Notes: generated from the letters alone by a model not told the origin. DNA of 64,000 nucleotides from Ignelater luminosus (GCA_011009095.1 VTPC01091220.1:1-64000); one strand, 5' to 3'; positions 49,445 to 61,782 are shown, numbered from the stretch's first letter. Made by a program: numbers and translations.

Positions 49445-49638
49445 CAGGGCGTTGAAAAAAAAAATTAAATATTTAAAAGGCACATAATGTGATCAAAAAA
49501 CAAGTTAAAATGTCTTAATACACATGGGTCTAATCAACTGTTTTCAAGACAAGAATAATTTTTTCTTTTTCGATAGCTTTAGTGCCACAAAACACAATTA
49601 TCAAGAATGTTCAAAATTCCTTCCTTTTCAACACCCTG
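49445..49638. mobile_element. 194-bp MITE with CAGGG(C/T)GTTGAAAA ends
   Basis: The left end CAGGGCGTTGAAAAA and right end (reversed) CAGGGTGTTGAAAAG form an inverted repeat of about 15 bp. TATA precedes it and CATA follows, so the TA duplication has probably mutated. No coding content. Confidence 0.65.
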
Positions 49639-52600
49639 CATACAATCCTGGGATTCCAAGATTATAAATTCTTCAATCTCAAAATCCTGAGATTAAAAAA
49701 TTATTCAGGATTGCAATCCTGGCTGCTGACGTTGATATGTATTTTGAGCAACTTTTAGCTATAGTAGTGCTATGAAGTTCAATCTACTCTAAAAAAAAAC
49801 AAAAGATAAACCTTAACAACTGGAATGGATAATCAAATACAATACAGTAGAAAAAGCTTAATGTGCAATGAAAACATAAATTCAAAGTTGATCAAATGAA
49901 AAGAAATTGTTTCTGCTATTGATGCACGCCGCTTGTAGTGACCATCAATCGATGCCACTTCTCAAGGTCAGGCTTTGCCCTCTATTAACGTTATTAAAGA
50001 AAATAAATATAAACATGGCACATGGTGTACCCTACAACAGGTCACCTGCGATGGCCCAAGATCGGGCTGCACTCCTTTAACCTTCTTCCAACAACTAAGA
50101 ACGAATAATACGCGTCGAGTTCCGCCCTGTCATGCTTTCTCATACAAGGTGGCAAGCACAAAAGTCTGATAGCATGTTCAAGTGACTGCTCTAGAGTGCT
50201 CTGAGAGTATCTCTGTCATTTTTCAATACCTGTTGCCAAAAAGTGATAAACTCTCAAAGTGCTTGGAAGCATTATGACAAATAGGTACAGATGTTCCAGA
50301 TTTTTAAAATCATAGGTAATTTTAAGAAGTTCAAGGCATACAATGACTCAAATATCTATGCATATACAGGGTGTTTCAAGAGGAGAGGTAAATATTTGGA
50401 TGATGAGTTTTTCGATTCTCAACTGTTTCAGAGATAATGAATTCTTAAATTGTTAGCATTTGTTTCTTTTCAACAAGGTAGTGTTGGAAAGCAGTGACTA
50501 AAATCATTAGTTTATGCAACAAAAGTGTAAACAAGGGATATCAAACTACCAATACTGCTGTTATCATAAGAGATAATCACCATTCACTTAAACAATCTAC
50601 TGGAGCAATTAACAAATAAGTCAACAGACATATGCCTCGAGGTTGATAGTGAGATTTTTGAGAATATTTGAAAATGCTGTGTGTTTCATTTCAAATTAAA
50701 TGTTGTCTTTGCTGTTTGTAAAAACATTTGTGCAATCTTCCAATTTTAATTCGCTTAGGTTTACTTTTACAATCGTTTGATAACTTTATCGAAGGTATTA
50801 TTGCCATGATCGTGAAAGTGGGCCTTACTAGCCAGATTGTAGTAGTTGAGAATTGGTCTTAAACATAACAAGTTTATTTTTTTATTTAGACCTTCTGAAT
50901 TTATCAAAATATTTTCCTTTCCTTCCAGAACACACTGTAGATGTATTTATTTCCTTATCGTATAACGTGCTTCCTCCAATCCTACTTTTCATGTGTAATT
51001 TATGCACTATTTTTTGTGTGTACCTAATTTTGGTAATTTAGTAAGAGTTCACTTAGTTTTTCAATCATGAAGTAAGAAGCAAACAATAGCTTTCTTTAAG
51101 ATGCCACAGAAAACATCATTGAGAAGGACAAAGAACAATTCTTATCTAAGATTTATAGCATTGTTACCAAAGTCAGGGAGAGTGATCTTTCATCCTCACA
51201 TTGAATTTTCCTAAAAGAAGTGTGTGAAGAATTTAAAGCTGATGCTTTACCTTACAATTTCCAGATGATATTATTTGGAAAGGCGAATCCTGATCTTTTA
51301 AATCTAGAAACGCCTTCCTTCACCTTCACCTTAATCTCTGTCAACATTGTTACAAAAAAAAGTGATGTAAATCAGCGAAGGCATGGAGTAGGCGCAAACT
51401 GGCTCTACCAGTATTTGTAAGTCTTGAAACTGGAACATTTTTGAGGTCTCAGCATGACCCTTCTTATATCCTATTTCGTGACATTGTTGGTGAAGGCAGG
51501 CATTTGTTAACATGCAATACATTTCAATTCATAGAATTTATCAAAATAGTAAAAAACATTTCTTTCCTTTATCAGTTTCTCTAGATAATAATAATAAATT
51601 TCAAAAGTATTTAGAGTGAAAACTAAATAAAATAGCGAAGAAGTTAGAAGAATATTGGGTTACTATGCACAATTTCATATTCCATAACCCAAATGTTCAA
51701 ATTCTTAACTAAATCAAATATTTAGTACATTATATTATATTAAGATAATAATAATCCTTATTCTACTATATTTAAATATATAGTATGTTAAGTATTACCA
51801 ATAGAGTTTAATTAGGAGTTTAATACTTTAATAAAAATTTTATCAAAATTACGTAGATACATATAGCAGTCATGATAATGATTTATCTTCATTTTATTTA
51901 TGCAAATTCTTATTTTAGATAAATAAATTATGATGATAAGAGTGCACGTGATGATTCCTTGCTATTATAAAGAATAAAATTTGTCATTTATGTGCGGTTT
52001 TGTCTACATTAATGAACAATTAATGAGAAGTAGACATTGACTCAGACAGTTTATTTAGCCTCAAACCATAAAAAAGAAAATTATTAACTTATTCAAAACT
52101 TTCTACTACTTTATGAATGTCTGCTTTATAGATAGCAGGTGGAGAATGAGAATATCCTCTTAGAATAACCTACATATTCTTAACGGTGAAAAAAATATCC
52201 GGAAAAAACATCTACGTGACCTAATCATTCTTCCTGTTTATAATTCTATGATTTCTTAATTCTTTTATTGATTAAAATTATAAAATAAAAGTATTTTAAT
52301 CAACCTTCACGTTTTATTTCAAAATCACACCTTAAATTTTGTAACTATTCAAGTGAAACAAGCAGGAAATAAATCCTTCAACTTGATAGTTTATGTTTTT
52401 TCCCCTTTGAATCAAAATAACAAAATTGACAGACAAAACAATGACGAACAATGATAAAATTAATTTATATTTTAAATATTTTTTTAAGTAAATGAGATAG
52501 CGAATGTGGAACATGAAACTGTAGTAAGTAATTTGATAATACGAGTACAAAGATATCTTTATAATAATAATAATAATAATATTAGTCTAAAAAATGTAAT

Positions 52601-55109
52601 ACGTTTTTAATCTTCCTCAAGTTGATTTGTGCTGTCTTTTACAAATTAGATAAAAGTCAAGTGGATACTTATTCTTGGATAAAACTAATTTTGGCAAATT
52701 ATAATATTTCAGTACCCATAATCACAGATATTTTAAAAATAATTTAACGAAGGTGTGTCACATGCGAAATGATAGTCTTTAGATAAAAAGTAGCAACAAG
52801 ATAATTTTTTTTAATTGTATCATTGTAGACTGTTACGTTTTAAATTTCACTTGAAACAATTTAAACAATTTTAAGTGCAAACCTATTAGGAGATTGTAAT
52901 CAATGTCCTTAGCCTTAAAAATAAATATAAAACTAATTCATTTTTGATTATTAAGAAGGAATATGCATGAATTTAATGACTGCTGCTGCTTGTTTTTATT
53001 TGCCAACTGTGATTGGTTTGATGTCAATTGTTTTTTGTGCTCCTGTGATATTTAAATTGTCAATTGTTCAACAAGGTTATGTCATGTTAAATTTTTATGA
53101 AATTTTTTCTAACAAGTGTCAAATACAAAACTGAACACAGATTTTAGTAGTTTTTGGAATTTTGTGAATAATTTGTGAATATTAATTTACTTGGTAATTT
53201 AAATTAATGATGGTAATTGCAAAGCTATTAGTCAATTACAAAAAGTATGTACATATTCTCCTTCTACAAAAAAAACGTAGAATTTATTGATCCAAAAATT
53301 TGCAAGTTATAAAAAATTTGCTAAAAATATCTAACTGAGAAACTAAAAATAAAAATAATCAACACATAAGAGCAATGAATTTTTTCTGGATTTAAAATGC
53401 ATTTTTTTTAAAGCACAGATAAATGAGCAAAGGTAACAGTACAAAGTCCAAAGTTGGTCAAAGGTTGATATAGAAATAAAACTACGTTTATATACACTCT
53501 ACACAAGCTAAATAACTCTACTCACCAACACTATAAGTAAACAGAAGTAGGACGTAGAAACAGCACACTTTTTAAATAGCAATTAGGAAGTTCTCTACTT
53601 ATAAAAAAAAGTTGTCAAACAAGAATTCAAATGAGGAACCAAAGTTATGTAAAAAAAGTGTCTACTAAAATTTTCACAACATAAAATATATTAAATCTCA
53701 CTTTACATGACTAAGAAAAAATGATTTAATGTTAAGTGTTTGAAAAGTTTAAATTATATACCAATGCCAGTAACCTCCAGCTGTGACACTAGATGATATA
53801 TAAAACAGTATTGCGGTTTCTAAAATAAACTTAAATTAATAACAGTAGCACATTTTCATTCGTTATTACATACGTCACAGTTACCCATCTATAAGCATCT
53901 CAGTGGGAGTGCGTACACTTTAAAAATATTATTGTGATCAATCAATTATGGAAGTACACATTTTTCCTTGTATGGGATTAGGATACACAAATTTTCATAT
54001 TTTCTCTTTAAATAAAAACTATGAAGGTCAACAAAAGTTCCATAATTACACCATAATTAGAAGTAATTGTTTAACAAACAAATGTATTAAGATGATCATT
54101 CACACTTGAACTATTTCAGTTCATTAAATCAAAATTAAGAACCTCGTAGTAGAACTAAAATTTTTAATTATAGCATAAACGCATTATGTTTGATACACGG
54201 AAATAATTATATAAGACAAAAAGCAAGAATAAGTAAATATTATCCAAGTTATCCTATTTGTTGATTCCCTTTAGTTTTATTACTACAACAAATTACAGTA
54301 ATTGCTTGTTCTATGAAAACAAATATGCATACTTGTCAGCAGGTACAAAGATAGATAAACAATAAAATCAAACATTTATACTTCTTAGATACTCATCAAT
54401 TATTTTTATTACACAATAAACTCATAAAATTCAATTCTGCAATATTTATCTACGCTACTAAAACTTTTTGCAAGATTCTTATTCATAAAAAAAATTATTT
54501 CCACAAATCTAATAAAAAATACGTTTACAATTACATGCAATTAACCGAGGAATTTAAAATAGTAGTTAGAGAATATTAAATAAAAATAATTTTTACCGTT
54601 TATATTAAAACAAAACTGATGTGGTACAGTTGGAAGTAATTTATTTTTGTAGACCACCTTTCTTTTTTAAGTCACAAATCACTTAATAATCGTCATTAAT
54701 TAAACTACTACCGTGCAGCAACACGTCTCACTATTTATAAAAGACTAAACACGTTTTAATCTTATCATATAGAAAACTTTACCAACAACTAAAAATTTCA
54801 CTCTACCCCCAAGGCCGTGATACGTCAACGCTTGACGTTTTCAAGAGGATTGGCGAGAAGATGGCTACAGAATTTATATTATACCAACTAGTAAACTGGT
54901 ACCACCTGTTAATCTTTAAAGTTATTAATTTTTAACCTAATATGATTTATTTATTTATGAATAAATCTTACGCTCAATGTATCTTGTCTTTATTCTAAGC
55001 ATAATTACACGGTAGTACTAAAAATAGCATATTTTCTTATAAGATGTATTTTTCCCCATTACAGGTCCTTATTAATTTTTTTTTAATTGCAATTCTGAAT
55101 GTAAACCGT
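49639..55109. other. 5.5 kb intergenic, no gene recognised
   Basis: AT-rich. A CAGGGTGTTTCAAGAGG terminus following TA at 50367 looks like one end of a further TIR element; its partner was not found. A relatively GC-richer patch at 49920-50170 and short frames at 51220-51420 match nothing known to me. A TATTTATAAAAG motif at 54730 could be a TATA box, but no gene follows it. Confidence 0.4.
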
Positions 55110-55392
55110 AAATTGAAAACAATCACTTTCAAATTGGCATAATCAATTTTAAACTGATACTAATCCACTTCAAGTTAAGACCAATCAACTTCAAATTGAG
55201 ACTAATCAACTTTACATTGAGACTAACTTTAAAACTCAATTTAAATTTGATTAGTTGGTTTCAATATGAAATTGATTGGTCTAACTTAAAGTTGATTAGT
55301 ATCAATTTAAAATTGAACATGCCAATTTGAAAGTGATTGATCTCTCAATCTGAAACTGACTGGTCTCAATCTGAGATTGAAAAGGTATACCT
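55110..55392. repeat. compact foldback built of about 21-nt repeats
   Basis: The left arm holds about five successive units of the type AATCAACTTCAAATTGAGAC plus one base (21-nt period). The right arm holds their inverse complements, ending GATTGAAAAGGTATACC. Arms run about 120-150 bp with little spacer. The same unit and the same outer end TATACCTTTTCAATCT occur in the larger element at 58098-59746. Confidence 0.8.
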
Positions 55393-55600
55393 AGTTAGTT
55401 GATGCAAATCAAAAGACATTACATTAAATAAGTAAATCTTTTTAGAGAAAATCCTAGTGATGGGCATGTATTTACATTAAAAATGAGTAGACTATTTTTT
55501 TGTAAACATATAAGCTGGCATAATTAAATATTGATGATATGACATTCATATGAAATCTTGTTTTTTCAAATCATTCCCCATCACAATACGACCCAATGTA

Positions 55601-56905
55601 AAGGGTTTTCCAATAAGAGGTGTTATTTTGATATTCAAAGAAAAGTGCCATTTTTTAATATAAATGATCGGATGTTTATTTCGTTATAAAGAGGAAGGTA
55701 TGCCGTTAATAGTGGAAAATAACATCAGGCAAATGACCACCACGACCACGCTTACAGGACAATATCCTTTTCATGAAATTTTCCATAACCAAATCGCAAA
55801 GTGGCTGCCCTATGTCCTCGATAGCCTCACGAATTCCATCTTTGAGGTCTTGAATCGACGCTGGGCTGTTGGCGTAGACCTTCTCTTTCACGTGGCCCCA
55901 AAGAAAGAAGTCGCAAGGTGTTAAATCACAAGATCTCGGTGGCCAATTGTGATCACCTCTTCGAGAGATAACACGGTCCGGAAACTTTTTCCGTAAAAGA
56001 TCAATGGTTTCGTTGCTTGTGTGGCACGTAGCGCCGTCTTGTTGAAAGTAAACGTTGTCCAGATCAATACCATCCAATTCCGGCCATAAAAAATCGTTAA
56101 TCATCTCTCGATAGCGCAATCCAGTCACCGTAACTGTTGCTCCAGCCTCATTTTCGAAAAAGTAAGGTCCAATGACTCCGCCGGACCATAAACCGCACCA
56201 AACAGTCACACGTTGAGGATAGAGAGACTTTTCAACAATAACTCTTGGATTTTCTGAGCCCCAGATCCGACAATTTTGCTTGTTGACGAAGCCACCGAGG
56301 TGGAAATGGGCGTCATCACTCGAGATGATTTTTCGATGGAATTCTGGATCATTTTCATGCATTTCAACGACCCAATCAGCAAAGACACGACGTTGTTGAT
56401 GATCGGCCGGCTTGAGTTCTTGTGTTAACTGGACTTTATAAGCCTTAAGACCCAAATCTTTATGCAAAATACGGTGTAATGACGTTTGTGGAATGGCTAA
56501 TTCCAAAGAACGACGAGGAATGGACAAACCTGGGTTTTCTTTAACACTTTCGGCTACAACAGCAATATTCTCGGCTGTTCTTGAGCGACGTGCACGGGTT
56601 TTATTCTTCACATCACTAACTTGTCCCAAGAGCTCGAATTTTTTCACCAATTTCTGTATTGCGGTCCGACAAGGTGCTTCACGGTGACCCAAAAATGTTC
56701 GAGTTTTACGAACCGTCTCTGCCAAATTTTCACCATTTTTATAGTGAATTTTAATAATTTCAATGCGTTGTTGAAGCGTGTATCGTTCCATATTTATTAA
56801 TGGCGTAGTTTCTACTTGTCAAATGTCAAAAAATGATAGCTTCAAAAGTGACATCTACCGAAATAGCGGCCTATTCAAAATAACACCTCTTATTGGAAAA
56901 CCCTT
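55601..56905 (-). mobile_element. intact DD41D rosa-like Tc1/mariner transposon, 1305 bp
   Basis: Terminal inverted repeats of 31 bp are identical at the two ends (55601-55631 and 56875-56905, starting AAGGGTTTTCCAATAAGAGG). TA duplications lie at 55599-55600 and 56906-56907. One uninterrupted transposase gene fills most of the interior. GC content is visibly higher than in the surrounding DNA. Confidence 0.95.
55706..56791 (-). CDS. DD41D mariner-family transposase, complete
   Basis: 361 codons from ATG to stop with no interruption. The N-terminal helix-turn-helix DNA-binding region occupies about residues 1-120 (QQRIEIIKIHYKNGENLAET; IPRRSLELAIPQTSLHRIL). The catalytic domain has Asp159 (ISSDDAHFHL), Asp252 (VYFQQDGATCHTS) and Asp294 (RSCDLTPCDFFLWGHVKEKVY). 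The spacing between the second and third is 41 residues, the DD41D signature of the rosa/Visitor group. The enzyme would cut and paste the element at TA sites. Length and complete triad agree with an active-type protein. The codon and base composition differ from its AT-rich surroundings. A frame on the opposite strand (55664-55924) is a shadow. Confidence 0.95.
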   Translation of the reverse strand: MERYTLQQRIEIIKIHYKNGENLAETVRKTRTFLGHREAPCRTAIQKLVKKFELLGQVSDVKNKTRARRSRTAENIAVVAESVKENPGLSIPRRSLELAIPQTSLHRILHKDLGLKAYKVQLTQELKPADHQQRRVFADWVVEMHENDPEFHRKIISSDDAHFHLGGFVNKQNCRIWGSENPRVIVEKSLYPQRVTVWCGLWSGGVIGPYFFENEAGATVTVTGLRYREMINDFLWPELDGIDLDNVYFQQDGATCHTSNETIDLLRKKFPDRVISRRGDHNWPPRSCDLTPCDFFLWGHVKEKVYANSPASIQDLKDGIREAIEDIGQPLCDLVMENFMKRILSCKRGRGGHLPDVIFHY

Positions 56906-56907
56906 TA

Positions 56908-58097
56908 TATATAATTAACAGTTTTGTAAATTTTGCAATATTTGCATCTGTGTATACTAGAATACTAAATTGTAAAGGTATCTCAAGTTTAATCTCATTG
57001 TCTACATTAAGAAACTCTAGTGTTGACACGAAAATGGTTTATCTTTCACAGAATACGTATAGCATTACTTTATACGGACCTTGTTTTTCTAGCATGCTTC
57101 TAGCAAGTAGCACTATTAGTGCAGCAGTAGCATTATTATAGCATTTTTTGGAATGACGTCATTATCTGGTAACTTGACAAACCTGAATAAGTAACGAAAA
57201 TAAGTAAAAGTATTGCCGCTCCATGTCCGAGCTAACAATTAATAAATTAATAAACGCAGCGCTTTTTTTATTTTGTTTTCTACTTTTGTTGTAAAACTAA
57301 AGATAGAATGAAAAGGAAGATATTGCGACGTCATCTCAAAAGGGTAAAAATTCAACTTTATTGATACTTGCTGTCTTTTAAGAAGATTATAAGGTCTATC
57401 TAAGCGATCTAAGAAATTATTAATGCAGTACATAACCTTGATATATTCTGACATGTAAACAAATGCACGTGAACAAACAGCTACTGCATTGGACAGCGCT
57501 TTGCTGTCGCAACCTTCTTATACGCTTGGCGACCAATCATAATGCTCTAATGCAGGACGATCGCGCACTGATCATTGTTTACCTCCACTATTATCTCTTT
57601 TAGACCTGAACTTGCCACTATTCTCGGGTTTTGACGCTCTTATACCGTTCAGGTAGATCTAAAATCAACTGTCTTTCGTGTACAATAAGTAAAATTACAA
57701 ATAAATGTTTGTAACCAGAATTAATAAGACTCTGCAACGAGTTTACTTTTTAAGCTTAAATTCCGTAAATAAACAAAAAAAATCTTAACAATTTTTAGAT
57801 ACCTAATTGCAACTGGTTTCTGACTGAAAAGGAATAATGAGTAGTATCACTTCTGATTCAACAACCCGCGGTGCAATATCAACGAAAGAGTCACTATTGA
57901 TTCAAATATTTATAAACCAGCCAAACAGAGGCGTCACTTCCAACAATTTCAGTAGATTCTTACTATCAGAATATTATTCACATCAGCCCAGGCAGATCTC
58001 TTTAGACTTTCAGTGGTGCTGTATTATTTAATTATAATTATATGAGCCACGTGGCTTTAACACTGCTGTAGAATCTAAACATTGGTACTTTGTGATC
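56908..58097. other. 1.2 kb with nothing recognised
   Basis: AT-rich with a slightly more GC-rich part at 57470-57650 (CACGTGAAC, GACCAATCA and GATCGCGCAC motifs). That could be promoter-like, but no coding exon is attached to it in the window. Confidence 0.35.
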
Positions 58098-58946
58098 CAC
58101 ACCTTTTCGACCTCAATAATTGAGACCAATTAATTTCAAATTGAAAACAATCAATCTCAAAATGGACTAATAACAACTTCAAATTAACACTAATCAACTT
58201 CAACTTGAAATCAATAAATTTCAAATTGAAACTAATTCAATATGACTGTATTAGATAAATTCCTGAGGTTAAATATCATTAATAGAGAGTTTAAGCAAAT
58301 TCACGATAGGTAAACAACTCGTTAACAGTAAAGACACGTGACCAAATACAGTAAAAGCTTAGCAGGCATGTAACATTTAAAGAATTTGAGTAAACAACCG
58401 ACAATATACAAACGTTAATACAACCTTAAAACTTGACGATCTAAGTGGATATGGTTATTTAAGAAAACCCGTTTTCAATTTATTTATTTATTAATAATAA
58501 ATTAGTAACAATGAAAATATCGTCAAATTGTATACAGGCTTAAAGTACACGTCACAACTTCCTAACCTCACAAACCGATTTATTGTATATGGTATACATA
58601 TTTGCTCCCTTTTTGTAAGGAAATAGCGACCACCGATAAGCTTTATCGTTACTATAATGTTTTGAGCATGCACTGTTGTCACAAAATAACGTTATCGTAT
58701 AGCGTCATTTGTGCTCAAACACTCTAATAACTTATACACAAATTAGCTAATTAGAAATACAAGAAAAATAGGTAAAAGCAGCGAAAGTAAATGGCTGCTT
58801 AATATTGTTATTAATGTTTATTAATGGTCACAAACACTCCAAGAATTCTCTCTCTTTTTCATCGTACAAACTCATTCACTGCACATTCACAGATTAAATA
58901 AGAGTCAGATGCTTGTTTTACTTCGACAAATTTGTGAATTCTATTA

Positions 58947-58973
58947 CTCTCTCTCTCTCTCTCTCTCTCTCTC
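58947..58973. repeat. (CT)n microsatellite
   Basis: Thirteen uninterrupted CT dinucleotides inside the large foldback-type element. Confidence 0.95.
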
Positions 58974-59447
58974 AAACCAACTCCCAGAGCTTGCTATTTT
59001 GACATGTACTGCGCAAACATGTTCTTTTAAAACGCACACCACTTAATTCATAACGCCGCAGTCTCACTGCAAACACTACTGGTTTATGGAAGCACAAGCG
59101 GAGTTGCCAGATTTGTAAGCACCCAACATAATTTTGAAAATTCTGTTTACCTGAATTTATTTAAGTAATAAGTTTGTAGACAAATGTGAGAAAAATATGC
59201 ATAAATTAATACGCAGACAAATCTTACTTTCATTTGGCAACCTTGCCCAGAAGAAACAGAAAACAAAATACGTATTATAACCTCAATTCTCAATTGTTAC
59301 AACTGTGTTAGTTAAACAAATATACCTACTTTAGTTTTGTAACAAAGCAGTCTAATTGGAATTTAAATTAATTAACATTATTGTTGAGGTTACGCCTACA
59401 ACTTTATTTGTTTACGTTCTACGACTCCAGATCATGCACCGTTTTGT

Positions 59448-59635
59448 TCTTTTATTCCGAGAAACTCTGTTTACTCTCTGTACCACGTAATCATTTCGCT
59501 CTACTCGCAACGCTCCAGTTCCTAAACAGAAAACCGAACGTACCTCTTTTATTCCGAGAAAATGTTACTCTCTGTGTTACGTGATCATTCACTCCGCTCG
59601 CAACGCTCTAACTCCTAGACAGAAAACCGAACGAG
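59448..59635. repeat. two-copy tandem duplication, about 97 bp
   Basis: Both copies contain TCTTTTATTCCGAGAAA, ACTCTCTGT(G/A), CGCAACGCTC and AGACAGAAAACCGAACG or close variants. Copies start at 59448 and 59545. Confidence 0.85.
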
Positions 59636-59783
59636 TAGATATAATACCATTAGATTAGCTTCAATTTGAAATTGATTGTTCTCAGCTTGGAGTTGATTGG
59701 TTCAATTCGAGATTAATTGGTCCCAACTTAAGATTGAAAAAGTATAGACTCGACACTTCATATTTTTTTAATGAAACAAAATA

Positions 59784-59793
59784 NNNNNNNNNN
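59784..59793. other. assembly gap (10 N)
   Basis: Ten N between the large foldback-type element and the GC-rich insert. Confidence 0.97.
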
Positions 59794-59816
59794 AAAGTGA
59801 AGAACTAAGTAAAAAA

Positions 59817-60752
59817 ACTCTAAGGGCCATCTGACGAATCAATGAAAATGCCACCGTAGGTGGCTGCCATTTAGGAAACTTAATTCCTCTATGACTGGTG
59901 GATTTGGAAAAATGGATGATCGCCAACGACATGTCAGGTACCAAGCAGTCCGCACGCCAGTCAACGGCGATAATGTTCTGGTGGCGACGGTGGAGCAGGC
60001 CGGAAGCAGGGTCCTCCAGGATCCCCGCCGATGCCGATGACCCATTTTGGAGTGGAATGCCCAAGGACAGCCAGCGAGCCGTCACACAGTGACGACGATG
60101 ATGAATCACGATGCGGCGGTTCATTTCAGAACAGTGTTGGTATTGTGTAGTGAGGGGTGTGAGAGTGTGTATATGTTAGAGTGGTGATGTGTGGGTGTCT
60201 AGGTGTGTATAGTGTGCCGTAGACTAGTGCAGAAACTGTTCCGGCATTTGCCTTCACCACTAGGGAAACCACGGAAAACCCTAGTGAGAACAGTGTGGTA
60301 ACTGTGGTTAAAGGATTGCGGGGGGGAGGAGTTAGGATGGATGTGGTTTGGCGGGAGCGGTATAGCGGATTAGCGACGAATTTCCGAAGGTGGAATTGGT
60401 GCTTTGAGGAGCCTCGGGCTCAAGGACTTGGGTGGGAAAAGGAATTGGGTTAGTCGCGGCCCGGTAGCTACCCGGGCCGGTGGGAAGAGGCTGAGATGAA
60501 TGGAATGGTGGTCGGGCCTACGCACCCATACGCAGGCTCCGGTTGGTGGTGGAGCGGCCGTTGATCCATCTACTGCGGTGGAAATTGGGCCAGGCCTGTG
60601 CCCCCAATACACAGACACTGGAGGGAGGGATGGCGGTAGCAGCCTGACTACCGCGCTGTTGGTTGTGCCAGTACTATTCGTCGCCGATACACTACACTCG
60701 GGCCGACTGCCTCGCTTCGCACTCGAGCCCGGACTCGTAAGGGCCATCTGAC
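59817..60752. mobile_element. GC-rich insert flanked by a 19-20-bp direct repeat
   Basis: ACTC(G)TAAGGGCCATCTGAC occurs at 59817-59835 and again at 60733-60752. Between them the sequence is strikingly GC-rich compared with the rest of the window. It contains a block GGGAAACCACGGAAAACCC near 60262, of a kind I have seen in 5' regions of insect retroelements. Frames on both strands exist only because stops are rare in GC-rich DNA; none looks like a known protein. A retroelement 5' region or another imported segment is possible. Confidence 0.45.
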
Positions 60753-60753
60753 A

Positions 60754-61782
60754 ACGAACGGCTATTTACAGCAGGGGCACTTTTTAACCCCCTTATATAT
60801 ATATGCAACCCAGCATGCAGTAGTTGCAGAATGCATCGCCTTCCTTTATATACCGAACTACAATATCTGCAATATTTACCCACTTATAAATATTTTAAAT
60901 TCTAAAAATGCAATGTCCATGTAATGTATTCGTATTAAAACCATTCTTAAATTAGTTTATTTACATTAAATAAAAAATTAAAAAAATTGTTTATTACGTC
61001 TTGATGCTAGTGACAAGTATTGTATTCAAAACGAACAAAATTGGTGCTGTTGGTTTATATGCAATTTAAATTGTTAGGATCATACTTTCACAAAAAATTA
61101 ATGAACTTGTTTGGCTAAACACGAAAAATCGTTAGAACTGTCGGTTAGGATAATTAATATAATCTCTTAGTAGTACATTTAAATCTTTTTCTACATTTCT
61201 TAATTCTGAATTAATGCCTAGTGCACAAGTTCATTCGTTGATTACCAGATATAGGCGCATCCTTACAATTTCCTATCACCTAACTACCTTAATTCAAACA
61301 AGTTTTAGATATAATGCAGACAAGTTTTACAATTCCATTCGTCTGAATACAAAAACTAAATTTAGATTCTTTTAAGCAATAATAGTTAAACCATTCATAA
61401 TTATAAAATCAATAAAAACCATTCTTTAACTTCATAACATACCTCCCTAATAATCTAGTTTTAGCTTTCATTAATCAAATTGAATTAATTTATTGTTCTA
61501 TACTTTACATGTTCCCTTGGTTAAATATAATTGGATATGACTAGATTTTACCAAGAGGACGTGCAGTTTTATGGCATATGTAATCGTATTAGTGATAATA
61601 AAAAAAATAATATAAGACAATTTACACACATCTTTATTTCCACAAAATAAACTATAAATAATATACATGGTCAAAGTCAAACGTAAAATCACGGAAAACG
61701 AAAAAACCCAAAATTTGAAGTGTATACAGTTGCATATACTCAAGGGGGTTAAAAAGTACCCCTGCTGTAATTAGCCGTTCGT
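60754..61782. mobile_element. ACGAACGG-TIR element, copy 2, 1029 bp
   Basis: The left end ACGAACGGCTATTTACAGCA and the right end (reversed) ACGAACGGCTAATTACAGCA continue through GGGG(C/T)ACTTTTTAACCCCC, about 42 bp of inverted repeat. No coding capacity. The right two thirds align with 27762-29290. No clean target duplication was found, because other elements abut on both sides. Confidence 0.85.

Larger units (their letters stand above)
58098..59746. mobile_element. larger foldback-type element with 21-nt-repeat arms
   Basis: The left arm (58098-58245) starts ACACCTTTTCGACCTCAATA and runs through several units like AATCAACTTCAACTTGAAAT. The right arm (59655-59746) is the inverse, with units such as TTGATTGTTCTCAGCTTGGAG, and ends GATTGAAAAAGTATA. 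The outer ends correspond to those of the compact copy at 55110-55392. The 1.4-kb interior has a (CT)n run, a 97-bp tandem duplication and no recognised gene. Confidence 0.6.

Noticed and set aside
49975..50169. Frame in a GC-richer patch (QQVTCDGPRSGCTP...)
   Set aside because: Possibly part of a repeat, but no family could be named and no borders seen.
54725..54870. TATTTATAAAAG followed by an ATGGCTACAG start-like context
   Set aside because: The frame ends after about 20 codons and no acceptor or exon downstream could be connected to it.
55110..55392. CRISPR-like regular spacing of about 21 nt
   Set aside because: The units are contiguous, diverged and arranged as inverted arms without spacers, in a eukaryotic genome.
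55664..56687. Plus-strand frames 55664-55924 and 56493-56687
   Set aside because: They are antisense shadows of the complete transposase on the minus strand.
59768..60751. Frames of 80-125 codons on both strands in the GC-rich segment
   Set aside because: GC-rich DNA has few stops, the translations look low-complexity, one frame runs through the N gap, and none matches a family I know.
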